Shown one piece after another: positions 48,462 to 58,781 of a DNA stretch of 64,000 bases (positions are counted from its first letter, which is position 1; the number at the start of each line of letters is the position of its first letter). The DNA is from Tahibacter soli. GTDB taxonomy: Bacteria; Pseudomonadota; Gammaproteobacteria; Xanthomonadales; Rhodanobacteraceae. The translations under genes were made by a program, and so were the position numbers. The stretch lies in contig NZ_JAOVZO020000008.1 in assembly GCF_025717065.2 (NCBI RefSeq), forward strand, positions 1 through 64,000, read 5' to 3'. The notes under the pieces were generated by a model. That model was not told where the DNA came from and ran no database searches. It saw nothing but the letters and a program-made list of their open reading frames with translations.

Positions 48462-49660
48462 GCGGCGCCGCCGGCGAGCACCTGCAGGCCCGCCTGCCGC
48501 ACCGCGTCGCAGCGCCATTCGACGACGGCGCCCTGCTCGCCCGGCCGCACCGCGACGAGGTTCGCCCAGAACAGCCGGCGCAGATGGCGATCGAGCAGAT
48601 ACGGCTGCGCGCGGCCCAGGCGCGTGCCGCGCAGCCAGGCGCCGATGCGTTCGCGCGCGTCGGCGTCGTCGACGAGCGGCACGAAGCCCTCCCACAGGCG
48701 TGCGCTGGCGCCGAGACGATCGGCGAGATCGGCGTCGGTCAGCCGAGCGTCGCCCGCGATCGCACGCAGCGCCTCGTCGATCAGCGCCGGATGCCCGCCG
48801 CACAGCGCCGCGAGCCGCGCCACGAGCGCGGCGTCGACGCGCGCCGGATCGAGCTGCGCGCGCGCAAGGTCGCGCAGTTCGTCGGCGCCGGGATCGGGCC
48901 AGTATTCGACGCTGGCAATATTCAACAAGGACAGATCGCCACTTTGATACTTCAGTTCGGCCAGCGCCTCGCCGCCGCACAGCATCAGGTGCAGGCGGCC
49001 GCTGTACATCTCCGACAGGCTGCGCAGGATGCCGGCGAGCGCTTCGCGCAGCCGCGGCTCGCCCTGCTCGAAGCGGCTGACGAGGCAGAACACGCGCTCG
49101 CCGGCCGCGAGGCGCTTTTCGAGCGCCGCCTCGAACGCGAAGTCGGAATCGACGCCGGCGAAGCCGCACTGCGCGCCGAGCGCCTCGAAATAGTCGCGCG
49201 ACTCGGCGCTGACGCTGTACGGCGGGCGGATGTGCAGCACCGCGCGCTCGCCGTACACGCCGCGCGCGGTCGCGAGCAACTGGTCGCGAAACGGCGGCTG
49301 GCCCCAGTGCGCCTGCGACAGCAGCATCAGGATCGGATACGGCGCGAGGCGCGCGAGGCGCTCGAACAGTCCGGCGATGTGCGCCGCATAGGGCTGCCCG
49401 GCCGGCTGGCCGCCGACCGGATATTCCGGCTCGAACCCGGCCGCCGTGAGCAGGCGGTCGGTTTCGCGCTCGGACAGGCGCAGGTAGCGCGCGCAGTCGA
49501 GCAGCCGGTGGCGATGCTTGCGGTTCGGCAGAGACAGCCCCTGGCGCCAGTTGTTGACGGCTTCGCGGCTCATGCCGATCTCGGTCGCGACGCCGGCCGC
49601 GCTCGCGCGGATGCGGCGCATGTAGCCGGAAAGGAGGTCGGCGAATTCGTCGTTGTGCAT
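48458..49660 (-). CDS. HTH protein with degenerate AAA/STAND-like NTPase domain
   Basis: A 400-aa protein. Residues 1-75 form a Cro/CI-type helix-turn-helix (LLSGYMRRIRASAAGVATEI, MSREAVNNWRQGLSLPN). Residues about 90-330 have the layout of an ORC/STAND ATPase: a strand-loop at 108-126 (PYPILMLLSQAHWGQPPF) where the P-loop should be, but with GQPP instead of GKT. A second strand (RVFCLVSRFEQGEPRLREAL) with no DE pair follows, and a lid (GGHPALIDEALRAI). It is therefore probably unable to hydrolyse ATP. It overlaps the membrane ATPase gene by ATGA, suggesting a stoichiometric pair in which this subunit binds DNA. Confidence 0.82.
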   Translation of the reverse strand: MHNDEFADLLSGYMRRIRASAAGVATEIGMSREAVNNWRQGLSLPNRKHRHRLLDCARYLRLSERETDRLLTAAGFEPEYPVGGQPAGQPYAAHIAGLFERLARLAPYPILMLLSQAHWGQPPFRDQLLATARGVYGERAVLHIRPPYSVSAESRDYFEALGAQCGFAGVDSDFAFEAALEKRLAAGERVFCLVSRFEQGEPRLREALAGILRSLSEMYSGRLHLMLCGGEALAELKYQSGDLSLLNIASVEYWPDPGADELRDLARAQLDPARVDAALVARLAALCGGHPALIDEALRAIAGDARLTDADLADRLGASARLWEGFVPLVDDADARERIGAWLRGTRLGRAQPYLLDRHLRRLFWANLVAVRPGEQGAVVEWRCDAVRQAGLQVLAGGAA

Positions 49661-49728
49661 GGGCGGGGCGGGTCCGGCAACAGGACCGCGCACGCTACGC
49701 GACCGCTCGCGAATGTCAAACACGGCGG

Positions 49729-50457
49729 TCAGACCAGCGCCGCCTTCGCGACGAAGCCCCACACCGCGACGAGCAGCGCGTACTTGAACACCGTGACGGC
49801 CTTCGACGGCGCCGACCACGTGGCGGCCTGCACGAAGCGCAGGCGCTGCGGGCTGCGCAGACGCTGCGCGAGCACCAGCAGCGCGAGGAGGCACAGGATG
49901 CCGCCGATGATCGACACGCCGGTCGGCCCGAGCGTGTCGAGCACGCCGGCGAACAGCTTCTTCAGTCCCGCGCGGCGGCCGGTGATTTCCATCTCGCCGG
50001 CCGCCTGGATCGCCGCGGCGGCCTGGGCCAGCAGCACGGTGCCGAGTCCGAACACGGTCAGCGCGGTCAGCGATCCGACCGCGGCGCGCGGTCGCGTGTA
50101 TTCGTCCACATATTCGCGCACTTTCGGGCCGAGCCGTTCGCGCAGCGCGGCGTAGACCGCGTCGCGCACGTCGTTTTCGGCGAAACGCAGGCTCGTGCGC
50201 GCGTCCTTGTCGCCGTCGGCGTGGAAGACGTCGACGTCGTTGTCGTTGTCGTCGATCTGCACGCGGCGTATCGTGCGCAGCGCGATGGCGCTCGCGCCCT
50301 TGCCGAACATCGCGTCGGGCGGCTTGCCGGCGGCGAGGTCGCGCACGTGGCGCTGGCAGTCGGCGGCGCTGAAGCTTTCGGCGTAGACCGCCTCGCCGGT
50401 GAGCACGACGAGCTGCGCCTTGGTACCGTCGCGGTCGATGAAGTGTTGCGTGGTCAT
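49729..50457 (-). CDS. membrane protein of the HTH/ATPase block, unknown function
   Basis: A 242-aa protein. The N-terminal half is soluble (HFIDRDGTKAQLVVLTGEAV; an acidic DDNDNDVDVFHADGDKD patch, about 71-87). The C-terminal half has up to three hydrophobic segments: SLTALTVFGLGTVLLAQAAA, GVSIIGGILCLLALLVLAQ and VFKYALLVAVWGFVAKAAL. No domain is recognised. The ATG at 50457 follows AGGGGA, a strong ribosome binding site. It lies 68 bp upstream of the HTH gene on the same strand, so all three may be co-transcribed, though an independent promoter for the HTH gene cannot be excluded. Confidence 0.75.
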   Translation of the reverse strand: MTTQHFIDRDGTKAQLVVLTGEAVYAESFSAADCQRHVRDLAAGKPPDAMFGKGASAIALRTIRRVQIDDNDNDVDVFHADGDKDARTSLRFAENDVRDAVYAALRERLGPKVREYVDEYTRPRAAVGSLTALTVFGLGTVLLAQAAAAIQAAGEMEITGRRAGLKKLFAGVLDTLGPTGVSIIGGILCLLALLVLAQRLRSPQRLRFVQAATWSAPSKAVTVFKYALLVAVWGFVAKAALV

Positions 50458-50564
50458 GGTGCGTCCCCTGGGATTCGTTCGGCGCCGGACGGCGCGGTGG
50501 CGAAACTCTAGGGAGCGCGCGTCGGACGCTGAAGACGGAATCTGTCCGGCACGCGGTCGACGCG

Positions 50565-50635
50565 CTTGACGGACCGTCAAGTCGGACGGCGCAACCCTTC
50601 GGCGCCGAATGCGCACTCAGTACCGACGTTCGGTA
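50565..50635. promoter_or_regulatory. two palindromes in the divergent region 50458-50718
   Basis: CTTGACGG (50565-50572), A, CCGTCAAG (50574-50581) is a perfect inverted repeat with a one-base centre, the size expected for an HTH operator. TACCGA (50621-50626), CGT, TCGGTA (50630-50635) is a second one. Both lie between the minus-strand membrane protein gene and the plus-strand cupredoxin gene. No other feature is seen in this 261-bp gap. The nearby HTH protein is one possible ligand. Confidence 0.5.
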
Positions 50636-50718
50636 GTCGGTTCCCCCATGATTTGACGTAAGGAAGCAAGCCCGGCCCCGCGCCGGGCGTCGCCGTTCAC
50701 CCACCACGAGGGAAAGCC

Positions 50719-51159
50719 ATGCACGCGTTTCATGCCCGCTCCTTGCTGCGCCCGTTTGCGGCGCTCGCTTTCGCGTTCGCCGTCGCGCCGGCCGTTCACG
50801 CCGGCGGCAATTCGTTCACCGTGACCAACAACGGCACCGGCGCCTGGGTGCTCGACGGCGTCGAGAATCCGCCGCTGACGCTCACGCGCGGCCAGTCCTA
50901 CACGTTCCAGCTGCAGGGCGTCAGCGCGATCCACCCGTTCAACATCAACACGATCAACATCACCGGCAACGGCAACCGCTACAACTCGGGCGTGACCAAC
51001 AACGGCGCGACCGGCAATACCGCGATCACGTTCGTCGTGCCGAACGACGCGCCCGATTCGCTGCACTACAACTGCGCGAACCACGGACTCATGAACGGCC
51101 CGATCACGGTCGTCAATGGCGTCGTCGACGCGATCTTCGCGGACGACTTCGAAGTCTGA
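50719..51159 (+). CDS. secreted cupredoxin-like protein with C-terminal IFADDFEV tag
   Basis: A 146-aa exported protein. The signal peptide ends at AVHAGG (about residue 28). The mature part is a small cupredoxin-like beta domain: LTRGQSYTFQLQ, then H72 (AIHPFNI) and the C-terminal loop HYNCANHGLMNG with C119, H122 and M125, which together would form a type 1 copper site. The terminal PITVVNGVVDAIFADDFEV carries the I-F-x-D-x-F-E motif shared with the secreted nuclease. It is preceded by GAGGGA. A terminator at 51170-51199 separates it from the convergent peroxidase gene. Electron transfer or copper handling is plausible but unproven. Confidence 0.87.
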   Translation: MHAFHARSLLRPFAALAFAFAVAPAVHAGGNSFTVTNNGTGAWVLDGVENPPLTLTRGQSYTFQLQGVSAIHPFNINTINITGNGNRYNSGVTNNGATGNTAITFVVPNDAPDSLHYNCANHGLMNGPITVVNGVVDAIFADDFEV

Positions 51160-51169
51160 CGGCTACAAC

Positions 51170-51199
51170 GCAAAAGGCGGCCCGAAGGCCGCCTTTTGC
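51170..51199. terminator. bidirectional intrinsic terminator
   Basis: GCAAAAGGCGGCC (51170-51182), loop CGAA, GGCCGCCTTTTGC (51187-51199). T-tracts occur on both strands within the stem ends. It lies between the convergent cupredoxin and glutathione peroxidase genes. Confidence 0.85.
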
Positions 51200-51221
51200 G
51201 GGAAGCATCGCCGCGGCGAGG

Positions 51222-51704
51222 TCAGGCCAGCGCGCCGCCGAGATCCTTTTCGATCTTTTCCGGCGAGTCGGTCGGCGCGTAGCGCTTGAGCACCTTGCCG
51301 TCGCGGCCGACGAGGAACTTGGTAAAGTTCCACTTGATGCCTTCGCTGCCGAGAAAGCCGGCCTTCTCACTCTTGAGCCAGCGATACAGCGGATGCGCCT
51401 TCTCGCCGTTCACTTCGATCTTCGCGAACAGCGGAAACGTCACGTCGTACTCGAGCGAGCAGAAGTTGCGGATCTCGTCGGCGTCGCCCGGCTCCTGGTG
51501 GCCGAACTGGTCGCACGGAAATCCGAGCACGACGAGCCCCTGGTCCTTGAACTTGCGATACATCGCTTCGAGGCCCGTGTACTGCGGCGTGAAGCCGCAT
51601 TTCGAGGCGACGTTCACGATCAGCATCGCCTTGCCCTTGTACGCCTTGAGCGGCTGTTCGTCGCCTTCGAGCGTGGTCGCCGAGAAGTCAAACGCGGTGG
51701 TCAT
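51222..51704 (-). CDS. cytoplasmic glutathione peroxidase (BtuE-like)
   Basis: A 160-aa GPx-family peroxidase without a signal peptide. Catalytic Cys36 lies in NVASKCGFTPQYTGLEAM; a second cysteine occurs in LGFPCDQFGHQEPG, the usual resolving position of thioredoxin-dependent GPx; WNFTKFLVGRDG carries the catalytic tryptophan. It reduces hydroperoxides in the cytoplasm. It complements the exported paralogue at 20501-21052, which lacks the FPCDQ cysteine. The ATG at 51704 starts the conserved protein. It lies 65 bp downstream of slyD on the same strand. Confidence 0.93.
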   Translation of the reverse strand: MTTAFDFSATTLEGDEQPLKAYKGKAMLIVNVASKCGFTPQYTGLEAMYRKFKDQGLVVLGFPCDQFGHQEPGDADEIRNFCSLEYDVTFPLFAKIEVNGEKAHPLYRWLKSEKAGFLGSEGIKWNFTKFLVGRDGKVLKRYAPTDSPEKIEKDLGGALA

Positions 51705-51769
51705 GGTCTGCCTCGCCTGTGGGGTTGCGCCTACGATAGCGCGCAGGGCCCGCCTAGTGTACGTGGGGC

Positions 51770-52252
51770 TCAGTGGACGTGGCCGCCCTCGCCGTGCACG
51801 TGGCCGTGCAGCACTTCCTCGACGCTCGCCTCGCGCACTTCGGTCACCTCGATCGCGAAATGCAGCGCGACGCCGGCCAGCGGATGGTTGCCGTCGACGG
51901 TCACCTCGTCGGCGTCCACGCGCGTGACGACCACCGACATCGGCCCCTGCGGGCCCTGCGCATGAAACTGCATGCCCGGTTCGATCGCGTCGACGCCCTG
52001 GAACGCCACGCGCGGCACGACCTGCACGAGGCCCGGGTGACGCTCGCCGTAGCCTTCGGCCGGGTCGACCACGACTTCGAAGCGGTCGCCGGCCGACTTG
52101 CCCGTCATCACTTTTTCCAGGCCCGGCACGATGTTGCCGGCGCCGTGCAGGTAGGTCAGCGGGCCGCGGCCGCTGGAGGAATCGATCACCTCGCCCTCGG
52201 CATTGGTCAGGGTGTAATGGAAGGAAGCGACGCAACGCTCGGCGATCTGCAT
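51770..52252 (-). CDS. slyD: FKBP-type peptidyl-prolyl isomerase SlyD
   Basis: A 160-aa SlyD: an FKBP domain interrupted by the insert-in-flap chaperone domain. Motifs are VASFHYTLTNAEGEVIDSS, GPLTYLHGAGNIVPGLEKV, VDPAEGYGERHPGLVQVVPR (adjacent parts of the flap) and VDGNHPLAGVALHFAIEV. The His-rich tail (HGHVHGEGGHVH) is the nickel-binding C-terminus, shorter than in E. coli. It acts in the cytoplasm as a folding helper and metal donor for nickel enzymes. The ATG at 52252 starts the family sequence. Confidence 0.94.
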   Translation of the reverse strand: MQIAERCVASFHYTLTNAEGEVIDSSSGRGPLTYLHGAGNIVPGLEKVMTGKSAGDRFEVVVDPAEGYGERHPGLVQVVPRVAFQGVDAIEPGMQFHAQGPQGPMSVVVTRVDADEVTVDGNHPLAGVALHFAIEVTEVREASVEEVLHGHVHGEGGHVH

Positions 52253-52326
52253 GGGATTCTCACCAGATGGGGATGGGCCGGCGGGCGCCGGCGAACGCGC
52301 GAGCATGCGGGCTGTGCGGGCGATTT

Positions 52327-53622
52327 TCAACCGGATGCCGGCGCGGCCTCGGCTTCGGGATCGCGCGGCCCCCGCGCGAACGCCGCCTGCATTTTCGCAT
52401 CGTCGCGCAGGCCTTCCCAGCGCGCGATCACCATCGTCGCCACGCCGTTGCCGATGAGGTTGGTGATGGCCCGCGCCTCGGACATGAAACGGTCGACGCC
52501 GAGCACCAGCGCGACGCCCTCGACCGGCACGCGCCCGCCGAGCGCGCCGAGCGTCGCCGCGAGCGTGACGAAGCCCGAGCCGGTGACGCCGGCGGCGCCC
52601 TTCGACGTCAGCAGCAGCACGGCGATCAAGGTGAGTTCCTCGCGCAGGGAGAGATCCACGCCGAGCGCCTGCGCGATGAAGATCGCGGCCATCGTGAGGT
52701 AGATGCACGTGCCGTCGAGGTTGAACGAGTAGCCGGTCGGCAGCACGAGACCGACGACCGAGCGGTCGCAGCCGGCCTGTTCGAGCCGCGTCAGCATGCG
52801 CGGCAGCGCCGACTCCGACGACGACGTGCCGAGCACCAGCAGCAGCTCGCCGCGGATGAAGACCAGAAATTTCCACAACGAGAAACCGGACAGGCGCGCG
52901 ACCGCGCCGAGCACGACGAACACGAACAGCAGGCAGGTGAGGTAGACCGATGCGAGCAGCCAGGCGAGCGACGCAAGCGTGCCGAGCCCGAACTTGCCGA
53001 TCGTGAACGCCATCGCGCCGAACGCGCCGATCGGCGCGAAGCGCATGATGATGCCGACGACGCCGAACAGCACGTCGCCCGTTTCCGACAGAAAGTCGAG
53101 CACGCGCCGGCCGGCCGCGCCGGCATGCGTCATCGCCGCGCCGAACAGCAGCGCGATCAGCAGCACCTGCAGCAGCTCGCCGTCGACGAACGCCGACACG
53201 AACGTGTTCGGAATGATGTGCAGCAGGAACGAGACGATGCCCTGCTCGGCCGCGGCCTTGCGGTAGCCCGCGACGGCGCTCGCGTCGAGTTCCGAGGCCT
53301 TCGCACCGAAGCCGGCGCCGGGTTCCGCGACGTTCGCGACGACGAGGCCGATCACGAGCGCCGCGGTCGTGAGCACTTCGAAATAGATCAGCGCCTTGAG
53401 TCCGATGCGCCCGACGTGGCGCAGGTCACCCATCTTGGCGATGCCGACGACGACCGTAAGAAAGATCACCGGCCCGATGATCATCTTGACGAGCTTGATG
53501 AAGCCGTCGCCGAGCGGCTTCATCGCCTCGCCGAACTCCGGCGTCGCGTGGCCGAGCACGATGCCGATCGCGATCGCGAACAGCACCTGGACGTAGAGGT
53601 TCTTCCACCACTGGCGCTGCAT
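52327..53622 (-). CDS. dicarboxylate/amino acid:cation symporter (DctA/GltP family)
   Basis: A 431-aa inner-membrane transporter of the DAACS family, importing C4-dicarboxylates or acidic amino acids with protons or sodium. It begins [21 protein letters not shown]. Signature regions are [14 protein letters not shown] (hairpin 1 serine motif), [20 protein letters not shown] and [21 protein letters not shown], all close to DctA. The length matches DctA (about 430 aa). The first ATG of the conserved sequence is at 53622. It is divergent, across only 23 bp, from the AraC-type regulator gene. Confidence 0.93.
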   Translation of the reverse strand: MQRQWWKNLYVQVLFAIAIGIVLGHATPEFGEAMKPLGDGFIKLVKMIIGPVIFLTVVVGIAKMGDLRHVGRIGLKALIYFEVLTTAALVIGLVVANVAEPGAGFGAKASELDASAVAGYRKAAAEQGIVSFLLHIIPNTFVSAFVDGELLQVLLIALLFGAAMTHAGAAGRRVLDFLSETGDVLFGVVGIIMRFAPIGAFGAMAFTIGKFGLGTLASLAWLLASVYLTCLLFVFVVLGAVARLSGFSLWKFLVFIRGELLLVLGTSSSESALPRMLTRLEQAGCDRSVVGLVLPTGYSFNLDGTCIYLTMAAIFIAQALGVDLSLREELTLIAVLLLTSKGAAGVTGSGFVTLAATLGALGGRVPVEGVALVLGVDRFMSEARAITNLIGNGVATMVIARWEGLRDDAKMQAAFARGPRDPEAEAAPASG

Positions 53623-53645
53623 GCGTCGCTCCTCCCGCGGACGCG

Positions 53646-54896
53646 GTGACACTACCCAATGCCGAGCCGGAGCGGAACACCCCGCCCGCGCCGTATGATC
53701 GGCGTCCGCCGACCGCCGCCGACCGCCTCGTGCTGCCCGACACCGCCTTCGATCTCGCTGCCGCTTCCGCCTCGTTCGGCGTCACCGCGCTCAGCGCGGC
53801 GCTCGCCTGCGCCGCGGGCGACGGGCGCGCCGGACGCAGCCTCGCGGCGTTCTTCCTGTGCCTCGCGGCCAGCACGTTCGTCGGCATGGTGATGGTCGGC
53901 GCCGACACGTCGCTCGGCGCGGCGGGCATCCGCTGGGCGCGCACGATCAACATTCCGGCCGCTTATCTGCTCGGACCGCTCTTGTACCGCTACGTCGTCA
54001 CGCTGCTGGCCGGTCCGCGCGCGATGCCGCCGATCCTGCGCTCGTGGCACGTGCTGCCGGCCGCGCTCGGCCTCGCGTTCGCGCTCGCCAACGCGATCGG
54101 CGCGCTCGACGAGACGCCGCTCGGCGCCGCGGTGCACCTGTTCGTGTTCCATGCGTGGGTGCTGCAGGGCGTCGCGTATCTCGTGCTCGCGGCATTGCGG
54201 CTGCGCGGCACGCGCGCGGCGCTCGAGGAGGTATCGGCCGACGAGGCGAACCTGCGGCTCGCGTGGCTGCGCGTGCTGGTGCCGGTGTTCGGCGCGCTCT
54301 GGCTCGTGCTCGGCGCCGACCGGCTGTTCACCGCGCTCGCCGCCGAGCGCTGGCGGCTGTTCGGTTTCGCGCTCGGCTGGGCCACGGTTTTCGCGGTGTA
54401 CGCACTCGCGTGGTTCGGGCTGCGCCAGCGCATGCTGATGCCGGCCGAACTCGCGCCGCACTACGCGCCGGGCGCGGCGCCGCCGCCCGACGCGGCGAAA
54501 GACGCGCGCTACGAACGCTCGGGCCTGTCGACAGCCGAACTCGCGCAGATCGCCGCCGATCTCGAACGCGTCGTGCGCGACGAACGCCTGTACGCCGACA
54601 GCGCGCTCGACCTCGCGTCGCTGTCCGACCGCAGCGGCTGGCCGCCGAACTACATTTCGCAGGCGCTCAACCAGGCGCTCGGCCGCAACTTCTTCGAGTT
54701 CGTCAACGGTTTTCGCATCCGCGAAGCGGCGCGCTGCCTCGCCGATCCGGCCGACGGCCGCGCGATCCTCGACATCGCGATGGCCTGCGGCTTCGGCAGC
54801 AAGTCGACGTTCAACACCGTGTTCAAGCGCATGACGGGCGCCACGCCGAGCGACTACCGCCGGCGCGCGTTCGAGCCGGCCGGATCGGACGTCTGA
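53646..54896 (+). CDS. AraC-family regulator with N-terminal multi-TM domain
   Basis: A protein of up to 416 aa. The N-terminal two-thirds contain about seven membrane segments ([94 protein letters not shown]). The C-terminal 110 residues form an AraC double HTH ([60 protein letters not shown]). Membrane-bound AraC regulators sense an envelope or lipid-soluble signal. The GTG start at 53646 is uncertain; a GTG at 53730, closer to the first helix, is also possible. It probably controls the amidohydrolase gene 72 bp downstream. Confidence 0.88.
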   Translation: MTLPNAEPERNTPPAPYDRRPPTAADRLVLPDTAFDLAAASASFGVTALSAALACAAGDGRAGRSLAAFFLCLAASTFVGMVMVGADTSLGAAGIRWARTINIPAAYLLGPLLYRYVVTLLAGPRAMPPILRSWHVLPAALGLAFALANAIGALDETPLGAAVHLFVFHAWVLQGVAYLVLAALRLRGTRAALEEVSADEANLRLAWLRVLVPVFGALWLVLGADRLFTALAAERWRLFGFALGWATVFAVYALAWFGLRQRMLMPAELAPHYAPGAAPPPDAAKDARYERSGLSTAELAQIAADLERVVRDERLYADSALDLASLSDRSGWPPNYISQALNQALGRNFFEFVNGFRIREAARCLADPADGRAILDIAMACGFGSKSTFNTVFKRMTGATPSDYRRRAFEPAGSDV

Positions 54897-54968
54897 CCCG
54901 GCCAGTCCGGACGCGCGGGCGCACACGCCGCGCGAAGCTCGCGGCGTCACCATCGCTCCGAGGAAAAC

Positions 54969-56969
<2,001 letters not shown>

Positions 56970-56996
56970 CGCCACGACAAACCCAAGGAGACCTCG

Positions 56997-58145
56997 ATGT
57001 CAGATTCGATCTTCGCCGGCCGCCGGCATTTTCTCGCCGCGACGGCCGCGCTGACCGCCGCCGCGGCCCTGCCCGCGGTCGCCGCCGCGGCGCGCACGAC
57101 CCGCGCATGGCGCGGCTATCGCGACGCGATCGTCGTCGACACGCTGAGCGGCGGCCCGTCGAACGCCGACGCGACCGAACCGTACGCGACGCTCGACGCA
57201 CGCGCGCTCGGCGAGGCGCGCGCGTCGGGCATGACCGCGTGCAACGTCACGGTCAGCGGCGTCGGCAGCTACGCCAACGACTACGCCGAAACGATCCGCG
57301 CGATCGCGTACTGGAACGGAGAGATCGCGGCGCACCCGGAGCACCTGTCGCTCGTGCGGCGCGCGGCGGATCTTGCCGACGCGAAGAAGACCGGCCGGCT
57401 CGGCCTGATCTACGGCTTTCAGGATGCGACGCCCTTCGGCGATGACGCCAAGCGCCTCGACGAGTTCTGGGGCCTCGGCGTGCGCGTGTTCCAGCTCACC
57501 TACAACCGGCGCAACCTCGTCGGCGACGGCTGCCTCGAACCCGGCAACGCGGGACTGTCGACGTTCGGCCTGGAACTCGTGGAAAAAATCAACGCGAAGC
57601 GCGGCCTCGTCGACCTGTCGCACAGCGGACAGCGGACCGCGCTCGAGGCGATCGCCGCGTCGAAGGCGCCGGTCGTCATCAGCCACACCGCCTGCGCCGC
57701 GCTCGTCGCGCGTCCGCGCAACAAGACCGACGAGGAGCTCAAAGCCGTGGCCGACAAGGGCGGCGTCGTCGGCATCTACCTGATGCCGTTCCTGCGCCTG
57801 GAAGGCCAGCCGATGGCGCAAGATCTGATCCGGCACATCGAGCACGCGGTGAAGGTATGCGGCGAGGACCACGTCGCGATCGGCACCGACGGCGTGCTGC
57901 CCGCGGTCGAAACGACGCCGGCATACCAGAAGATGTTCAAGGAGTTCGTCGCGCAGCGCATCGCGCGCGGCATCGCCGCGCCCGGCGAGAGCGTCGACGT
58001 CTACAACTTCGTGCCCGACCTCAATACGCCGGACCGGCTCGACACGCTGGCCGCGATGCTTTCCCAGCGCGGACATGCCGACGCGCGCATCGCGAAAATC
58101 GTCGGCGGCAATTTCGCGCGCGTGTTCGGCGAGGTGTGCGGATAA
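56997..58145 (+). CDS. exported M19-type (renal dipeptidase family) peptidase with altered first metal motif
   Basis: A 382-aa protein with a Tat-like signal (GRRHFLAATAAL) suggesting export in folded form. M19 features are LGVRVFQLTYNRRNLVGDGC, GLVDLSHSGQRTALE, VVISHTACAALV and HVAIGTDGVLP. At the position of the usual H-x-D motif it has VVDTLSGG, and the bridging glutamate region reads IYGFQDATPFG, so metal binding differs from classical dipeptidases. I recall a subfamily with this pattern, so it is unlikely to be a sequencing error. AAGGAG precedes the ATG. It is probably co-transcribed with the upstream amidohydrolase gene. Confidence 0.87.
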   Translation: MSDSIFAGRRHFLAATAALTAAAALPAVAAAARTTRAWRGYRDAIVVDTLSGGPSNADATEPYATLDARALGEARASGMTACNVTVSGVGSYANDYAETIRAIAYWNGEIAAHPEHLSLVRRAADLADAKKTGRLGLIYGFQDATPFGDDAKRLDEFWGLGVRVFQLTYNRRNLVGDGCLEPGNAGLSTFGLELVEKINAKRGLVDLSHSGQRTALEAIAASKAPVVISHTACAALVARPRNKTDEELKAVADKGGVVGIYLMPFLRLEGQPMAQDLIRHIEHAVKVCGEDHVAIGTDGVLPAVETTPAYQKMFKEFVAQRIARGIAAPGESVDVYNFVPDLNTPDRLDTLAAMLSQRGHADARIAKIVGGNFARVFGEVCG

Positions 58146-58169
58146 ATCCACTCTCGTACAAACACGCAG

Positions 58170-58213
58170 AAGCCCAAAAACAAAAACCCCCGCGTGTCGC
58201 CACGCGGGGGTTT
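58170..58213 (-). terminator. intrinsic terminator of the cold-shock gene
   Basis: On the minus strand: AAACCCCCGCGTG (58213-58201), loop GCGA, CACGCGGGGGTTT (58196-58184), continuing into TTGTTTTTGG. On the plus strand the stem follows the dipeptidase stop but without a long T-run, so it serves mainly the minus-strand gene. Confidence 0.9.
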
Positions 58214-58251
58214 CGATCAAACCTTGCGGTTCGCTCGGGTCTTGCCGGCTA

Positions 58252-58461
58252 TCAGGCGATCTGCACCTGGTCGGCCTGCATGCCCTTCTGGCCCTGGACG
58301 GCCACGAAGGTCACGCGCTGGCCTTCCTGCAGGGTGCGGAAGCCGGTGCCCTGGATCGCGCGGAAGTGCACGAACAGGTCCGGGCCGCTTTCCGGGGTGA
58401 TGAAACCGAAACCCTTGGCGTCGTTGAACCACTTTACGGTGCCGGTCTGACGATTCGACAT
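58252..58461 (-). CDS. cold-shock protein (CspA family)
   Basis: A 69-aa single cold-shock domain. RNP1 is KGFGFITPE and RNP2 is LFVHFRAI, with GTVKWFNDA at the start and GMQADQVQI at the end. It binds single-stranded RNA/DNA and melts mRNA structure. The ATG at 58461 matches the usual start [11 protein letters not shown]; an in-frame ATG four codons upstream is possible. A candidate promoter gives a leader of about 150 bases, as expected for a thermoregulated csp mRNA. A strong terminator follows. Confidence 0.95.
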   Translation of the reverse strand: MSNRQTGTVKWFNDAKGFGFITPESGPDLFVHFRAIQGTGFRTLQEGQRVTFVAVQGQKGMQADQVQIA

Positions 58462-58781
58462 ATCTAACTCCATGAAACAGATTGAAAAAATCACGACCAC
58501 GGAACATCCGGGCCGAGACTGAGGTTGCAGGGAGCAAGCGGGCGAATCGATGAAGCGGATCGTCGGATCAACTGCACCAGGCCACGTTACCGTGACCCAA
58601 GCAAACACAGTGCGGCGAACGATACGCGTGTTTGTCGATCTTGCCAATAGGCAACCCTCAAAATTCGGGGTTAAGTGGTTCCAGCGCCCCTCAACGTTCG
58701 CCGCGCGCCCTCCACGACGTTCCCAAACCGCAACCGGGAACGGGTATGTTGTGCCCATCCTGCCGAACGGAGCCTGCCAAG
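58462..58781. other. 320-bp divergent region with candidate csp promoter and leader
   Basis: No gene is seen here. On the minus strand TTGGCA (58647-58642), a 17-base spacer and TATCGT (58624-58619) form a plausible promoter, starting transcription near 58611 and leaving about 150 bases of leader before the cold-shock ATG. The region is AT-richer than its surroundings. No promoter was identified for the plus-strand membrane protein. Confidence 0.6.

Noticed and set aside
46305-50457. Assigning the HTH/ATPase block to a named anti-phage system
   Set aside because: No nuclease, toxin, methylase or other effector domain is visible, so the defence label would be speculation beyond a hypothesis.
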